Positions 1 through 5,839 of a stretch of 8,295 nucleotides of DNA are shown here, one piece after another. Each line of letters opens with the position of its first letter. The first letter of the stretch is position 1. This DNA comes from Betaproteobacteria bacterium (lineage in GTDB: Bacteria > Pseudomonadota > Gammaproteobacteria > Burkholderiales > Burkholderiaceae_C): assembly GCA_005882155.1 (NCBI GenBank), contig VBCQ01000009.1, positions 1 through 8,295 on the forward strand, written 5' to 3'. The position numbers and the translations under genes were made by a program. Below the pieces are notes generated by a model. That model did no database searches, was not told the DNA's origin, and saw nothing but the letters and a program-made list of their open reading frames with translations.

Positions 1-91
1 CGAACTCGGCCGCGCCCATGCGCATGAACAGGAACGACGCGCCCCATAGCGCGGCGAGCGTGATCAGCTCGCCGAGGTCGGATGATTTCAT
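1..91 (-). CDS. EamA/DMT-family transporter, N-terminus only (cut by window edge)
   Basis: Only the first 30 codons are visible. The protein begins MKSSDLGELITLAALWGASF and continues LFMRMGAAEF. A short polar start followed by a hydrophobic helix with an A-L-x-W-G-x-S-F pattern is typical of the first transmembrane segment of EamA (drug/metabolite transporter) inner-membrane proteins. The substrate cannot be guessed. The ATG (91-89) overlaps the TGA of the upstream ogt gene in a 4-base ATGA. A good Shine-Dalgarno GAGGA lies at 98-102, six bases before the start. It is therefore probably co-transcribed and translationally coupled with the alkylation-repair genes. The family call rests on 30 residues, so another multi-helix membrane protein remains possible. 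Confidence 0.7.
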   Translation of the reverse strand, partial: MKSSDLGELITLAALWGASFLFMRMGAAEF

Positions 92-600
92 CGCGATTCC
101 TCTTCGAGCGCGAGCAGCGCGCGCTTGCGCTCCACGCCGCCGGCATAACCGGTGAGTGCGCCGCTGCTGCCGATGACGCGATGGCAGGGCACGATCACCG
201 ACAGCGGATTCTTTGCGATTGCCGAGCCGACCGCTCGCACCGCGCGCGGCGACCCGACTTGCTTGGCGATGTCGCCATAGCTGCGCGTCTGCCCGGCGCC
301 GATGCGCAGCAACGCGCGCCACACCGTGCGCTGGAATTCGGTGCCGTGCAGATCGAGCGGCACGTCGAAACTCGCAGAGCGGCCGGCGAAATATCCAGCG
401 AGCTGCTCGGCCGCAGCGCGCAGCAGCGGATCGTCGGGCCGCTCGGGAGCGGTGAGTGTGCCCGGATGGTCCTTCTGTCCTTCGAACCACACGCCAGCCA
501 AGCCTTGTGCGGTGCGCGCGAGCAGCATCGTGCCGAGCGGCGACGCGAATGTTGCCTGTGCCGTGCAGGCTTGATGAATCGATTGGGTTGCATGGCTCAT
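88..600 (-). CDS. ogt: Methylated-DNA--protein-cysteine methyltransferase (O6-alkylguanine repair)
   Basis: The 170-residue protein should remove methyl groups from O6-methylguanine (and O4-methylthymine) in DNA by one-way transfer to its own cysteine. The diagnostic active site PCHRV is at residues 138-142, with acceptor Cys139. The DNA-binding helix carries the P-R-A-V-R-A-V-G-S-A stretch (about 118-127), with the arginine finger at about Arg122. A ribonuclease-like N-terminal domain fills about 15-85. The length matches the stand-alone Ogt/MGMT class. The ATG at 600-598 is chosen because GGAG lies at 609-612, eight bases upstream, and because it overlaps the ada-alkA stop as ATGA. The open frame continues upstream without family similarity. 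With the upstream Ada-AlkA fusion it restores the full set of classical Ada activities. Induction together with that gene is likely. Whether to name it ogt or ada-C is a matter of convention. Confidence 0.95.
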   Translation of the reverse strand: MSHATQSIHQACTAQATFASPLGTMLLARTAQGLAGVWFEGQKDHPGTLTAPERPDDPLLRAAAEQLAGYFAGRSASFDVPLDLHGTEFQRTVWRALLRIGAGQTRSYGDIAKQVGSPRAVRAVGSAIAKNPLSVIVPCHRVIGSSGALTGYAGGVERKRALLALEEESR

Positions 601-2072
601 GGTGTTTTCTCCAGACTGTTCCAAAGTCGCAGCACGGCGTAAGCGCGCCACGGTTGCCAGGATTGCGCGACGACGTTCGCTTCGCGCTGCGAGCCGGTGT
701 TGAAGAGCTGCTTCATCGCCTTCAACACCGCGACGTCGTTCGGCGGAAATGCGTCGGGCCAGCTCAGCGTGCGCATCGCGATGTAGTGCGCCGTCCATGC
801 GCCGATGCCCGGCACCTCGCACAGCTGCGCGATCCATTGCTCGGGCGCGTGCTGCGAGCCGAGCTGCTGCGACAACGCGGGCCACGCGCGTGCGAGCTCG
901 ACGATCGCGTTCGCGCGGGTGCCGATGATGCCGAGCTCGGCGATGCGATCCGGCGCGACACGCGCGAGCCGCTGCGGTGCCGGGAAGACGCGGTTCACCT
1001 CGGGCCACGGCGTTGCCATCGTCTCGCCGAAGCGTTCGACGACGCGCCGCGCCAAGGTTCGCGCGGCGGCGACGGTGACCTGCTGACCGAGCACGGCGCG
1101 CACCGCCAACTCGAATGCGTCGACGCTGCCCGGCAAACGCAATCCGGCGTCGCCTGGCAACTGCTGCAGCGCGCCATCAATCGTCTGCGGCGCGGCATCG
1201 AGGTCGAGCCAGCGGCGCACCGCAGCGACCATCGCCGCGCTGAACGGCGCGAGCGCCGGTGCGAAGCGCAGTCGCACCTGCGAGGCCGCAGGTGCGAACT
1301 CGACCTCGATCCAGCCCGCCGCTGCAGCGACCGCGCCGGATCGCAGCGTGCGGCGAATGCGCAGGGCATCGACCTGTTCTACGCCGGGGATCGCACGCTG
1401 CGCGAGAAAGCGCGTCAGGCGCGCAATGTCGTACGGCGCCCGGTAGCAGAGCGTGACGGTGACGGCGTCGCCGTTCGGCAAGACGTCGTCATCGTTCACC
1501 GCTCCACGCAAGCGGCTCGGGCTCATGCGGTAGTTCTCGGCGAACGCCGCGTTGAAGCGGCGCAGACTGCCGAAGCCGCTCGCCAGCGCGACCTGCGCGA
1601 CCGGCATGCGTGTGTCGGTCAGCAACTGCTTGGCCATCAGCAAGCGGCGCGTCTGCAGATACTGCACCGGCGTCACGCCGTGCGCCGCCTGGAAGATGCG
1701 ACGCAGATGACGATCGCTGACGCCGAGGCGCGTCGCGAGCTCGGCAAGTGTCGGCGTATCCCCGCTCGCGGCGCGCGCGTCGAGCCAGTCCGCCGCTTGG
1801 GCGGCGAGCGTTCGCGACGCATCCATCACCGTCCATGCGAGGCCCGGGCCCGGCGCGATCTCGGGACGGCATTTCAGGCACGGCCGAAACGCCGCGGCTT
1901 CGGCCTGTGCCGGCGTCTCGAAGAAGCGGCAGTTCTCGCGCTTCGGTGTGCGCACGCGGCAGATCGGCCGGCAGTAGATGCGCGTCGACGTGACGCCGAC
2001 GAACAGCCGGCCGTCGAAGCGCGCATCGCGTGCGGTGACCGCGAGATAGGCGGCGTCGGCATCGAGGTTCAT
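597..2072 (-). CDS. alkA: Ada-type regulator / AlkA-type DNA-3-methyladenine glycosylase fusion
   Basis: This 491-residue multidomain protein joins three modules. (1) The Ada N-terminal zinc domain spans about 1-78, with the four cysteines Cys34, Cys38, Cys65 and Cys68 in the IYCRPIC and FRPCLKCRP contexts. By homology with E. coli Ada, Cys34 would accept a methyl group from methylphosphotriesters and so switch on DNA binding. (2) An AraC-type helix-turn-helix pair spans about 85-190 (LAELATRLGVSDRHLRRIF, then VAQVALASGFGSLRRFNAAF). (3) An AlkA module spans about 203-491, with its N-terminal domain followed by the helix-hairpin-helix around VPGIGAWTAHYIAMR (420-434) and the probable catalytic Asp446 in FPPND. 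It should excise 3-methyladenine and related bases. The C-terminal methyltransferase domain of E. coli Ada is absent. The start at 2072 gives the usual short N-terminus. No Shine-Dalgarno precedes it, and the open frame extends upstream to 2246 without similarity. The product is probably self-regulating. Confidence 0.93.
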   Translation of the reverse strand: MNLDADAAYLAVTARDARFDGRLFVGVTSTRIYCRPICRVRTPKRENCRFFETPAQAEAAAFRPCLKCRPEIAPGPGLAWTVMDASRTLAAQAADWLDARAASGDTPTLAELATRLGVSDRHLRRIFQAAHGVTPVQYLQTRRLLMAKQLLTDTRMPVAQVALASGFGSLRRFNAAFAENYRMSPSRLRGAVNDDDVLPNGDAVTVTLCYRAPYDIARLTRFLAQRAIPGVEQVDALRIRRTLRSGAVAAAAGWIEVEFAPAASQVRLRFAPALAPFSAAMVAAVRRWLDLDAAPQTIDGALQQLPGDAGLRLPGSVDAFELAVRAVLGQQVTVAAARTLARRVVERFGETMATPWPEVNRVFPAPQRLARVAPDRIAELGIIGTRANAIVELARAWPALSQQLGSQHAPEQWIAQLCEVPGIGAWTAHYIAMRTLSWPDAFPPNDVAVLKAMKQLFNTGSQREANVVAQSWQPWRAYAVLRLWNSLEKTP

Positions 2073-2078
2073 GAGCCC

Positions 2079-2084
2079 ATTATG
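2079..2084 (-). promoter_or_regulatory. Candidate -10 element for ada-alkA; possible leaderless start
   Basis: Read on the minus strand this is CATAAT, one mismatch from TATAAT, in an otherwise GC-rich region. Only six bases (GGGCTC) separate it from the ATG at 2072, so transcription would be expected to start at or next to the A of the start codon. No Shine-Dalgarno is visible. The -35 position (about 2102-2107, CGAGTC) does not resemble TTGACA, which would fit a promoter that needs an activator, as Ada-controlled promoters do. This is inference from spacing alone. Confidence 0.4.
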
Positions 2085-2114
2085 GCGAGCACGTCGGCTT
2101 CGACTCGCCGTTTT

Positions 2115-2126
2115 CGGACATGTCCG
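2115..2126. promoter_or_regulatory. Perfect 12-base palindrome, candidate operator
   Basis: CGGACATGTCCG is a perfect inverted repeat with no spacer, lying in the only intergenic gap, between the divergent ada-alkA and phosphomannomutase genes. Its centre is about 48 bases upstream of the predicted ada start point and about 84 bases upstream of the predicted start point of the plus-strand operon. It does not match the betaproteobacterial LexA pattern (CTGT-N8-ACAG), and I do not recognise an E. coli-type Ada box in it. A shorter 8-base palindrome, TCGGCCGA (2129-2136), follows at once. A dimeric regulator site is plausible, but chance is possible in GC-rich DNA. Confidence 0.35.
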
Positions 2127-2192
2127 TATCGGCCGAATCGTCACGCGCGTGCAGCGCTTCGGCGTGAGGCGTAAGCACCGCAGTGACCTCCC

Positions 2193-2198
2193 TACAAT
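2193..2198 (+). promoter_or_regulatory. Candidate -10 element for the phosphomannomutase-waaC-waaA operon
   Basis: TACAAT is one mismatch from the sigma-70 -10 consensus and lies 22 bases before the ATG at 2221, leaving a leader of about 15 bases that contains the ribosome binding site. No good -35 hexamer is seen 16-18 bases upstream (around 2169-2176), so the promoter would be weak or extended or activated by other means. The whole intergenic gap is only 148 bases, so no other promoter location is obvious. Confidence 0.4.
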
Positions 2199-2206
2199 CG
2201 CTGCCC

Positions 2207-2212
2207 AAGGAG
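2207..2212 (+). promoter_or_regulatory. Strong Shine-Dalgarno site fixing the phosphomannomutase start
   Basis: AAGGAG stands eight bases before the ATG at 2221. It decides the start, because the same frame is open back to 2071 and would otherwise allow longer N-termini that have no family similarity. Confidence 0.85.
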
Positions 2213-2220
2213 AGAGACCG

Positions 2221-3612
2221 ATGAACGTTGCAGCTTCCATCTTCAAGGCCTACGACATCCGCGGTGTCGTCGGGAAAACCATCGATGAGGGCTTTGCCGA
2301 GCACCTCGGCCGCGCGTTCGGCAGTGAGGCGATCGCGGCCGGCGAGAAGGCTGTGGTCGTCGGGCGTGACGGGCGGCTCTCCGGGCCCGCGCTCGTCGCC
2401 GCGCTGATCCGCGGGCTCGTGTCGACGGGACTCGACGTCGTCGACATCGGTGCGGTGACGACGCCGATGCTGTATTACGTCGCCGCGACTCGCGCCAAGC
2501 ACGGCTGCAGCAGCGGCGTTCAAGTGACGGGAAGCCACAACCCGAAGAACGACAACGGATTCAAGATGGTGCTCGCCGGCCGCGCGATCTACGGCGACGA
2601 AATCCAAGGGCTACGCCAGCGAATCGAGACCGAGGACTATCTGCAAGGCAATGGCCGCTCGGCAACGATGGATATCGGCGCCGAGTACCAGCATCGCATC
2701 GCGAGCGACTGCAAGCTCGCGCGTCGGATGAAGATTGCCGTCGACTGCGGCAACGGCATTCCGGGCGCGTCGGCCCCGGGCATCTTGCGCGCGCTCGGCT
2801 GCGACGTGACCGAGCTCTACTCGACGGTCGACGGCAACTTTCCGAATCACCATCCGGACCCGAGCAAGCCGGAGAACCTCGCCGACCTGATCCGCACGGT
2901 GCAAAGCGGCGACGCAGAAATCGGTCTCGCATTCGACGGCGACGGCGACCGCCTCGGCGTCGTGACGAAGGACGCGCAGATCATCTATCCCGACCGCCAG
3001 CTGATGCTGTTCGCGGCCGACCTGCTCGAGCGCCGCAAAGGCGCGACCATCATTTACGACGTGAAGTCCACGCAGCGTCTCGCGACACTGATTGGCGAGC
3101 ATGGCGGCACGCCGCTGATGTGGAAGACCGGCCACTCGCTGATCAAGGCGAAGCTGAGGGAAACCGGCGCGCCGCTCGCCGGCGAGATGAGCGGGCACAT
3201 CTTCTTCGCTGAGCGTTGGTACGGCTTCGACGATGCGACCTACACCGCAGCGCGGCTGCTCGAAATCCTGTCGCGCAGCAAGGATGCGAGCGCCGTGCTC
3301 AACGCCTTGCCGACGAGCTACAGCACGCCGGAATTGAACGTTCCGTGCGCCGAAGGCGAGCCGCGCGAGGTCGTGCGCAAGCTGCTCGAGACGGCGACGT
3401 TTCCCGGCGCGAACGACATCGTCACGATCGACGGCGTGCGTGCCGACTACGACGACGGCTTCGGCCTGATCCGCGCGTCGAACACGACACCGGTGCTGGT
3501 GCTGCGCTTCGAAGGCCACACGCGCGAGGCGCTGCAGCGGATCCAGCGCGACTTCATGGCGGCCTTGCATGCGGTGAAGCCCGACGCGCAGATCGCCGCG
3601 GCGGCGCACTGA
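2221..3612 (+). CDS. algC: Phosphomannomutase/phosphoglucomutase (AlgC-like)
   Basis: The protein has 463 residues, the length of Pseudomonas AlgC. It belongs to the alpha-D-phosphohexomutase family and interconverts mannose-6-phosphate with mannose-1-phosphate and glucose-6-phosphate with glucose-1-phosphate in the cytoplasm. All four active-site loops are present: the phosphoserine loop TGSHNPK with Ser105; the metal loop DGDGDR (239-244) with Asp239, Asp241 and Asp243 for Mg2+; the sugar-specificity loop GEMSGH (321-326) with Glu322 and Ser324; and the phosphate-binding loop RASNTTP (418-424). The N-terminal FKAYDIRG is also typical. The start is fixed by AAGGAG at 2207-2212. It is the first gene of an operon with waaC and waaA, and only seven bases separate it from waaC. 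The products feed GDP-mannose, UDP-glucose and similar precursors for LPS core, O-antigen or exopolysaccharide. The exact sugar preference cannot be read from sequence, and manB or pgm are alternative names. Confidence 0.93.
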   Translation: MNVAASIFKAYDIRGVVGKTIDEGFAEHLGRAFGSEAIAAGEKAVVVGRDGRLSGPALVAALIRGLVSTGLDVVDIGAVTTPMLYYVAATRAKHGCSSGVQVTGSHNPKNDNGFKMVLAGRAIYGDEIQGLRQRIETEDYLQGNGRSATMDIGAEYQHRIASDCKLARRMKIAVDCGNGIPGASAPGILRALGCDVTELYSTVDGNFPNHHPDPSKPENLADLIRTVQSGDAEIGLAFDGDGDRLGVVTKDAQIIYPDRQLMLFAADLLERRKGATIIYDVKSTQRLATLIGEHGGTPLMWKTGHSLIKAKLRETGAPLAGEMSGHIFFAERWYGFDDATYTAARLLEILSRSKDASAVLNALPTSYSTPELNVPCAEGEPREVVRKLLETATFPGANDIVTIDGVRADYDDGFGLIRASNTTPVLVLRFEGHTREALQRIQRDFMAALHAVKPDAQIAAAAH

Positions 3613-3619
3613 GTCGACA

Positions 3620-4513
3620 TTGCGCGTTCTCATCGTCAAGCTCTCTTCGCTCGGTGACGTCGTGCATGCGATGCCGGTCGTGCACGACATCCGCGAGGCG
3701 CATCCCGGCGCACTGATCGACTGGGTCGTCGAGCCGGGGTTCGCGGCGCTGGTGCGGCGCGTCGACGGCGTGCACGCGGCAATCGAATGTGCGCTGCGGC
3801 GCTGGCGCAAGCGCTGGTGGAGCGCTGACGTGCGCACCGAGTGGCGTGCGTTTCGTGCTGCGCTGACGATGCAGCGCTACGACGCGGTGATCGATCTGCA
3901 AGGCCTCACCAAGTCGACGCTGATCGCGCGCATCGCGAACGGCACGAGCTACGGCCTCGCGAACCGCACCGACGGCGCGAGCCACGAGTGGCCAGCGCGC
4001 TGGCTCGTCGACCATGCGATTCGCGTCGAGCCGCACATCCACGCGCTCGATCGCTCACGCGTCGTCGCGGCGCGCGCGCTCGGCTACTCGCCGCACGGCG
4101 CGCCGCAGTTCGGCCTGCACTCGCGGCTTGCATCGCTGCCGCAGCGCACCGTCGTCTTCGTTCATGGCACCTCGCGCGACGACAAGCTGTGGCCCGAGGC
4201 CTACTGGATCCGCATTGGCCGGCGCGCGATCGACGCCGGCTGGCGCATCGCGCTGCCGCATGCGGGCGACGCCGAGCTGGCGCGTGCACGCCGGCTCGCT
4301 GATGCACTCGGGCCCGCATGCGAAGTGTGGCCAGCGATGGATCTCGATGCGTTGACCGACAAGCTCGGTGCGACTCACGGCGTCATCGGCGTCGACAGCG
4401 GCTTGAGCCACATCGCAGTCGCGCTTGATCTGCCGCATGTGCAGCTCTACAACTTCCCGACCTCGTGGCGCACTGTGGAACGCGTGGCTGCAAGTGCAAG
4501 CGAGGGGCGCTAA
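3620..4513 (+). CDS. waaC: LPS heptosyltransferase I, TTG start, probably altered C-terminus
   Basis: This GT9-family enzyme should transfer the first L-glycero-D-manno-heptose from ADP-heptose to Kdo of Kdo-lipid A at the cytoplasmic face of the inner membrane. The protein as read has 297 residues in a GT-B fold. The N-terminal MRVLIVKLSSLGDVVHAMP holds the catalytic-type Asp13. The second domain has VHGTSRDDKLWP (181-192) with Lys189, and VDSGLSHIAVAL (258-269) with Asp259, both matching ADP-heptose-binding positions in E. coli WaaC. The start must be TTG at 3620: the family N-terminus begins there, no ATG or GTG fits, and the Shine-Dalgarno is weak, so coupling to the upstream gene seven bases away is likely. 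After LYNFPTSWRT (276-285) the sequence turns into a non-typical stretch and stops at TAA, directly against the waaA ATG. This is shorter than the roughly 320-330 residues usual for the family (see the +1-frame tail at 4470-4517). Activity is therefore uncertain. Confidence 0.88.
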   Translation: MRVLIVKLSSLGDVVHAMPVVHDIREAHPGALIDWVVEPGFAALVRRVDGVHAAIECALRRWRKRWWSADVRTEWRAFRAALTMQRYDAVIDLQGLTKSTLIARIANGTSYGLANRTDGASHEWPARWLVDHAIRVEPHIHALDRSRVVAARALGYSPHGAPQFGLHSRLASLPQRTVVFVHGTSRDDKLWPEAYWIRIGRRAIDAGWRIALPHAGDAELARARRLADALGPACEVWPAMDLDALTDKLGATHGVIGVDSGLSHIAVALDLPHVQLYNFPTSWRTVERVAASASEGR

Positions 4514-4517
4514 ATGA
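4470..4517 (+). other. Out-of-frame remnant of the expected waaC C-terminus
   Basis: In the +1 frame relative to waaC this stretch reads ALWNAWLQVQARGAK and ends at TGA (4515-4517). An amphipathic W-x-x-W helix is how WaaC-type heptosyltransferases commonly end. The TGA would overlap the waaA start codon as ATGA, the same tight junction seen twice elsewhere in this window. In the annotated frame the same bases give TVERVAASASEGR, which does not look like the family. The simplest reading is a net frameshift caused by a small deletion just upstream, somewhere around 4465-4476, either in the organism or as a sequencing or assembly error. Confidence 0.5.
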
Positions 4518-5839
4518 GCGCATGGCGCCAGCGTCTCGCGCACAACAGCTACTCGATGCTGCTGGCCGTGCTGAAGCCGGTCTACCTGATGCGCCTGTGG
4601 TGGCGCGGGCGCGCCGAGCCGCTGTACCGGCATGCGATGGCAGAGCGGCTCGGCGCGTACCAGGGCGAGCCATCGGCAGGATGGGTCTGGGTGCACGCGG
4701 TGTCGCTTGGCGAGACGCGCGCCGCCGCCGCGCTCGTCACGGCGCTGCGCGCTGCGCGTCCCGGCATGCGCTTGCTGCTGACCAGCAGCACAGCGACCGG
4801 CCGCGAAGCCGGCCAGGCCTTGCTCACGGACGGCGATCGGCAGGCCTGGCTGCCCTACGACACGCCGGGCGTCGTCAATCGCTTCTTCCATCAGTTCCGG
4901 CCCGCTGTCGGCGTGCTGATGGAGACCGAGATCTGGCCGAACCTTCTTCTTGCAGCGAAGCGCCACGGCGTGACGATGGTGCTCGCCAATGCGCGGCTGA
5001 GCGAGAAGAGCAGCCGGCAGGGCCAGCGGCTCGAAGCGGTGCTGCGGCCCGCTGCCGAAAGCCTCGCGCTCGTGCTCGCGCAGACGAACACCGATGCGCA
5101 GCGGCTGCGCGACGCGGGCGCCGCACCGGTGCTCGTCAGCGGCAACCTCAAGTTCGACATGACGCCCGACGAGTCGCTGCTCGATCGCGGCCGTGCGTGG
5201 CGCGACGCGCTGAACCGGCCGGTGCTGCTCGCCGCGGTGATGCGCGAAGGCGAAGAGGCGATGCTGCTCGCGTCGGTCGCACGGCAGCTGCACGCTGGAT
5301 CTGCGCGCCCCTTGCTCGTCATCGTGCCGCGCCACCCGCAGCGCTTCGACGAAGTCGCCGCGCTCGTTCAGGCCGCGGGGCTGCGCCTCGCGCGGCGCAG
5401 CAGCTGGGCCGACGCGCCGCCGGCGGATGCGCTCGCCGCCGACGTCTGGCTCGGCGATTCGATGGGCGAGATGCCGCTGTACTACGCGCTGGCGCAAGTC
5501 GCGCTGCTCGGCGGCAGCTTCGCGCCGCTCGGCGGACAAAACCTCATCGAGGCCGCGGCGTGCGGCTGCGCGATCGTGATGGGGCCGCACACCTTCAACT
5601 TCGCCGAAGCGGCCGAGCTGTCGCTCGCGGCCGGCGCAGCGATCCGCGTCGCCGACATGGACGAAGGGGTGACGCAAGCCCTCGCGCTGCTCGGCGACGC
5701 GGCGCGAATCAGCGACGCGTCGTGGCGAGCGCTCGCCTTCGCCGCCGAGCATCGCGGTGCGGCGCAGCGCATGGCGCGGCACATCGCCGCGCTGCTCGCG
5801 CTGCGCGAGGCGCGTGTGGAGAAGCCGCTAGCTCAGTAG
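4514..5839 (+). CDS. waaA: 3-deoxy-D-manno-octulosonic acid (Kdo) transferase
   Basis: This 441-residue GT30-family enzyme transfers Kdo from CMP-Kdo to tetra-acylated lipid A precursor (lipid IVA), the step before heptose addition by WaaC. An N-terminal hydrophobic segment (about 14-29) should anchor it to the inner membrane. Family motifs appear in order: HAVSLGETRAA (61-71) with the probable catalytic base Glu67; METEIWPN (136-143); GNLKFD (210-215); PRHPQRF (272-278); DSMGEM (315-320); and GGSFAPLGGQNLIEAA (333-348) for nucleotide-sugar binding. The length is slightly above the usual 420-430. The ATG directly follows the waaC TAA with no gap, and GAGGGG at 4502-4507, six bases upstream, is a good ribosome binding site. 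The last 12 bases overlap the DUF1501 gene on the other strand. Whether it adds one or two Kdo residues cannot be told from sequence. The name kdtA is a synonym. Confidence 0.95.
   Translation: MSAWRQRLAHNSYSMLLAVLKPVYLMRLWWRGRAEPLYRHAMAERLGAYQGEPSAGWVWVHAVSLGETRAAAALVTALRAARPGMRLLLTSSTATGREAGQALLTDGDRQAWLPYDTPGVVNRFFHQFRPAVGVLMETEIWPNLLLAAKRHGVTMVLANARLSEKSSRQGQRLEAVLRPAAESLALVLAQTNTDAQRLRDAGAAPVLVSGNLKFDMTPDESLLDRGRAWRDALNRPVLLAAVMREGEEAMLLASVARQLHAGSARPLLVIVPRHPQRFDEVAALVQAAGLRLARRSSWADAPPADALAADVWLGDSMGEMPLYYALAQVALLGGSFAPLGGQNLIEAAACGCAIVMGPHTFNFAEAAELSLAAGAAIRVADMDEGVTQALALLGDAARISDASWRALAFAAEHRGAAQRMARHIAALLALREARVEKPLAQ

Noticed and set aside
88..1008. Longer ogt start within the 306-codon frame
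   Set aside because: The part upstream of 600 lies inside the AlkA domain in another frame and shows no methyltransferase similarity. The ATG at 600 has a well-placed GGAG.
456..2174. Plus-strand open frame (572 codons) opposite ada-alkA
   Set aside because: No family features are visible, while the minus strand has the four Ada cysteines, two helix-turn-helix motifs and the AlkA helix-hairpin-helix.
2073..2246. N-terminal extension of the ada-alkA frame to an ATG at 2246
   Set aside because: It would overlap the start of the phosphomannomutase gene and its ribosome binding site, and the added 58 residues have no Ada similarity.
4055..5782. Long open frame (575 codons) on the minus strand opposite waaC and waaA
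   Set aside because: The composition is arginine- and histidine-rich with no recognisable domain, and the opposite strand carries the complete WaaA motifs. Long antisense frames are common in high-GC genes.
5828..5839. Short inverted repeat GCTA...TAGC at the waaA/DUF1501 convergence as a terminator
   Set aside because: The stem has only four pairs and no T-run on either strand.
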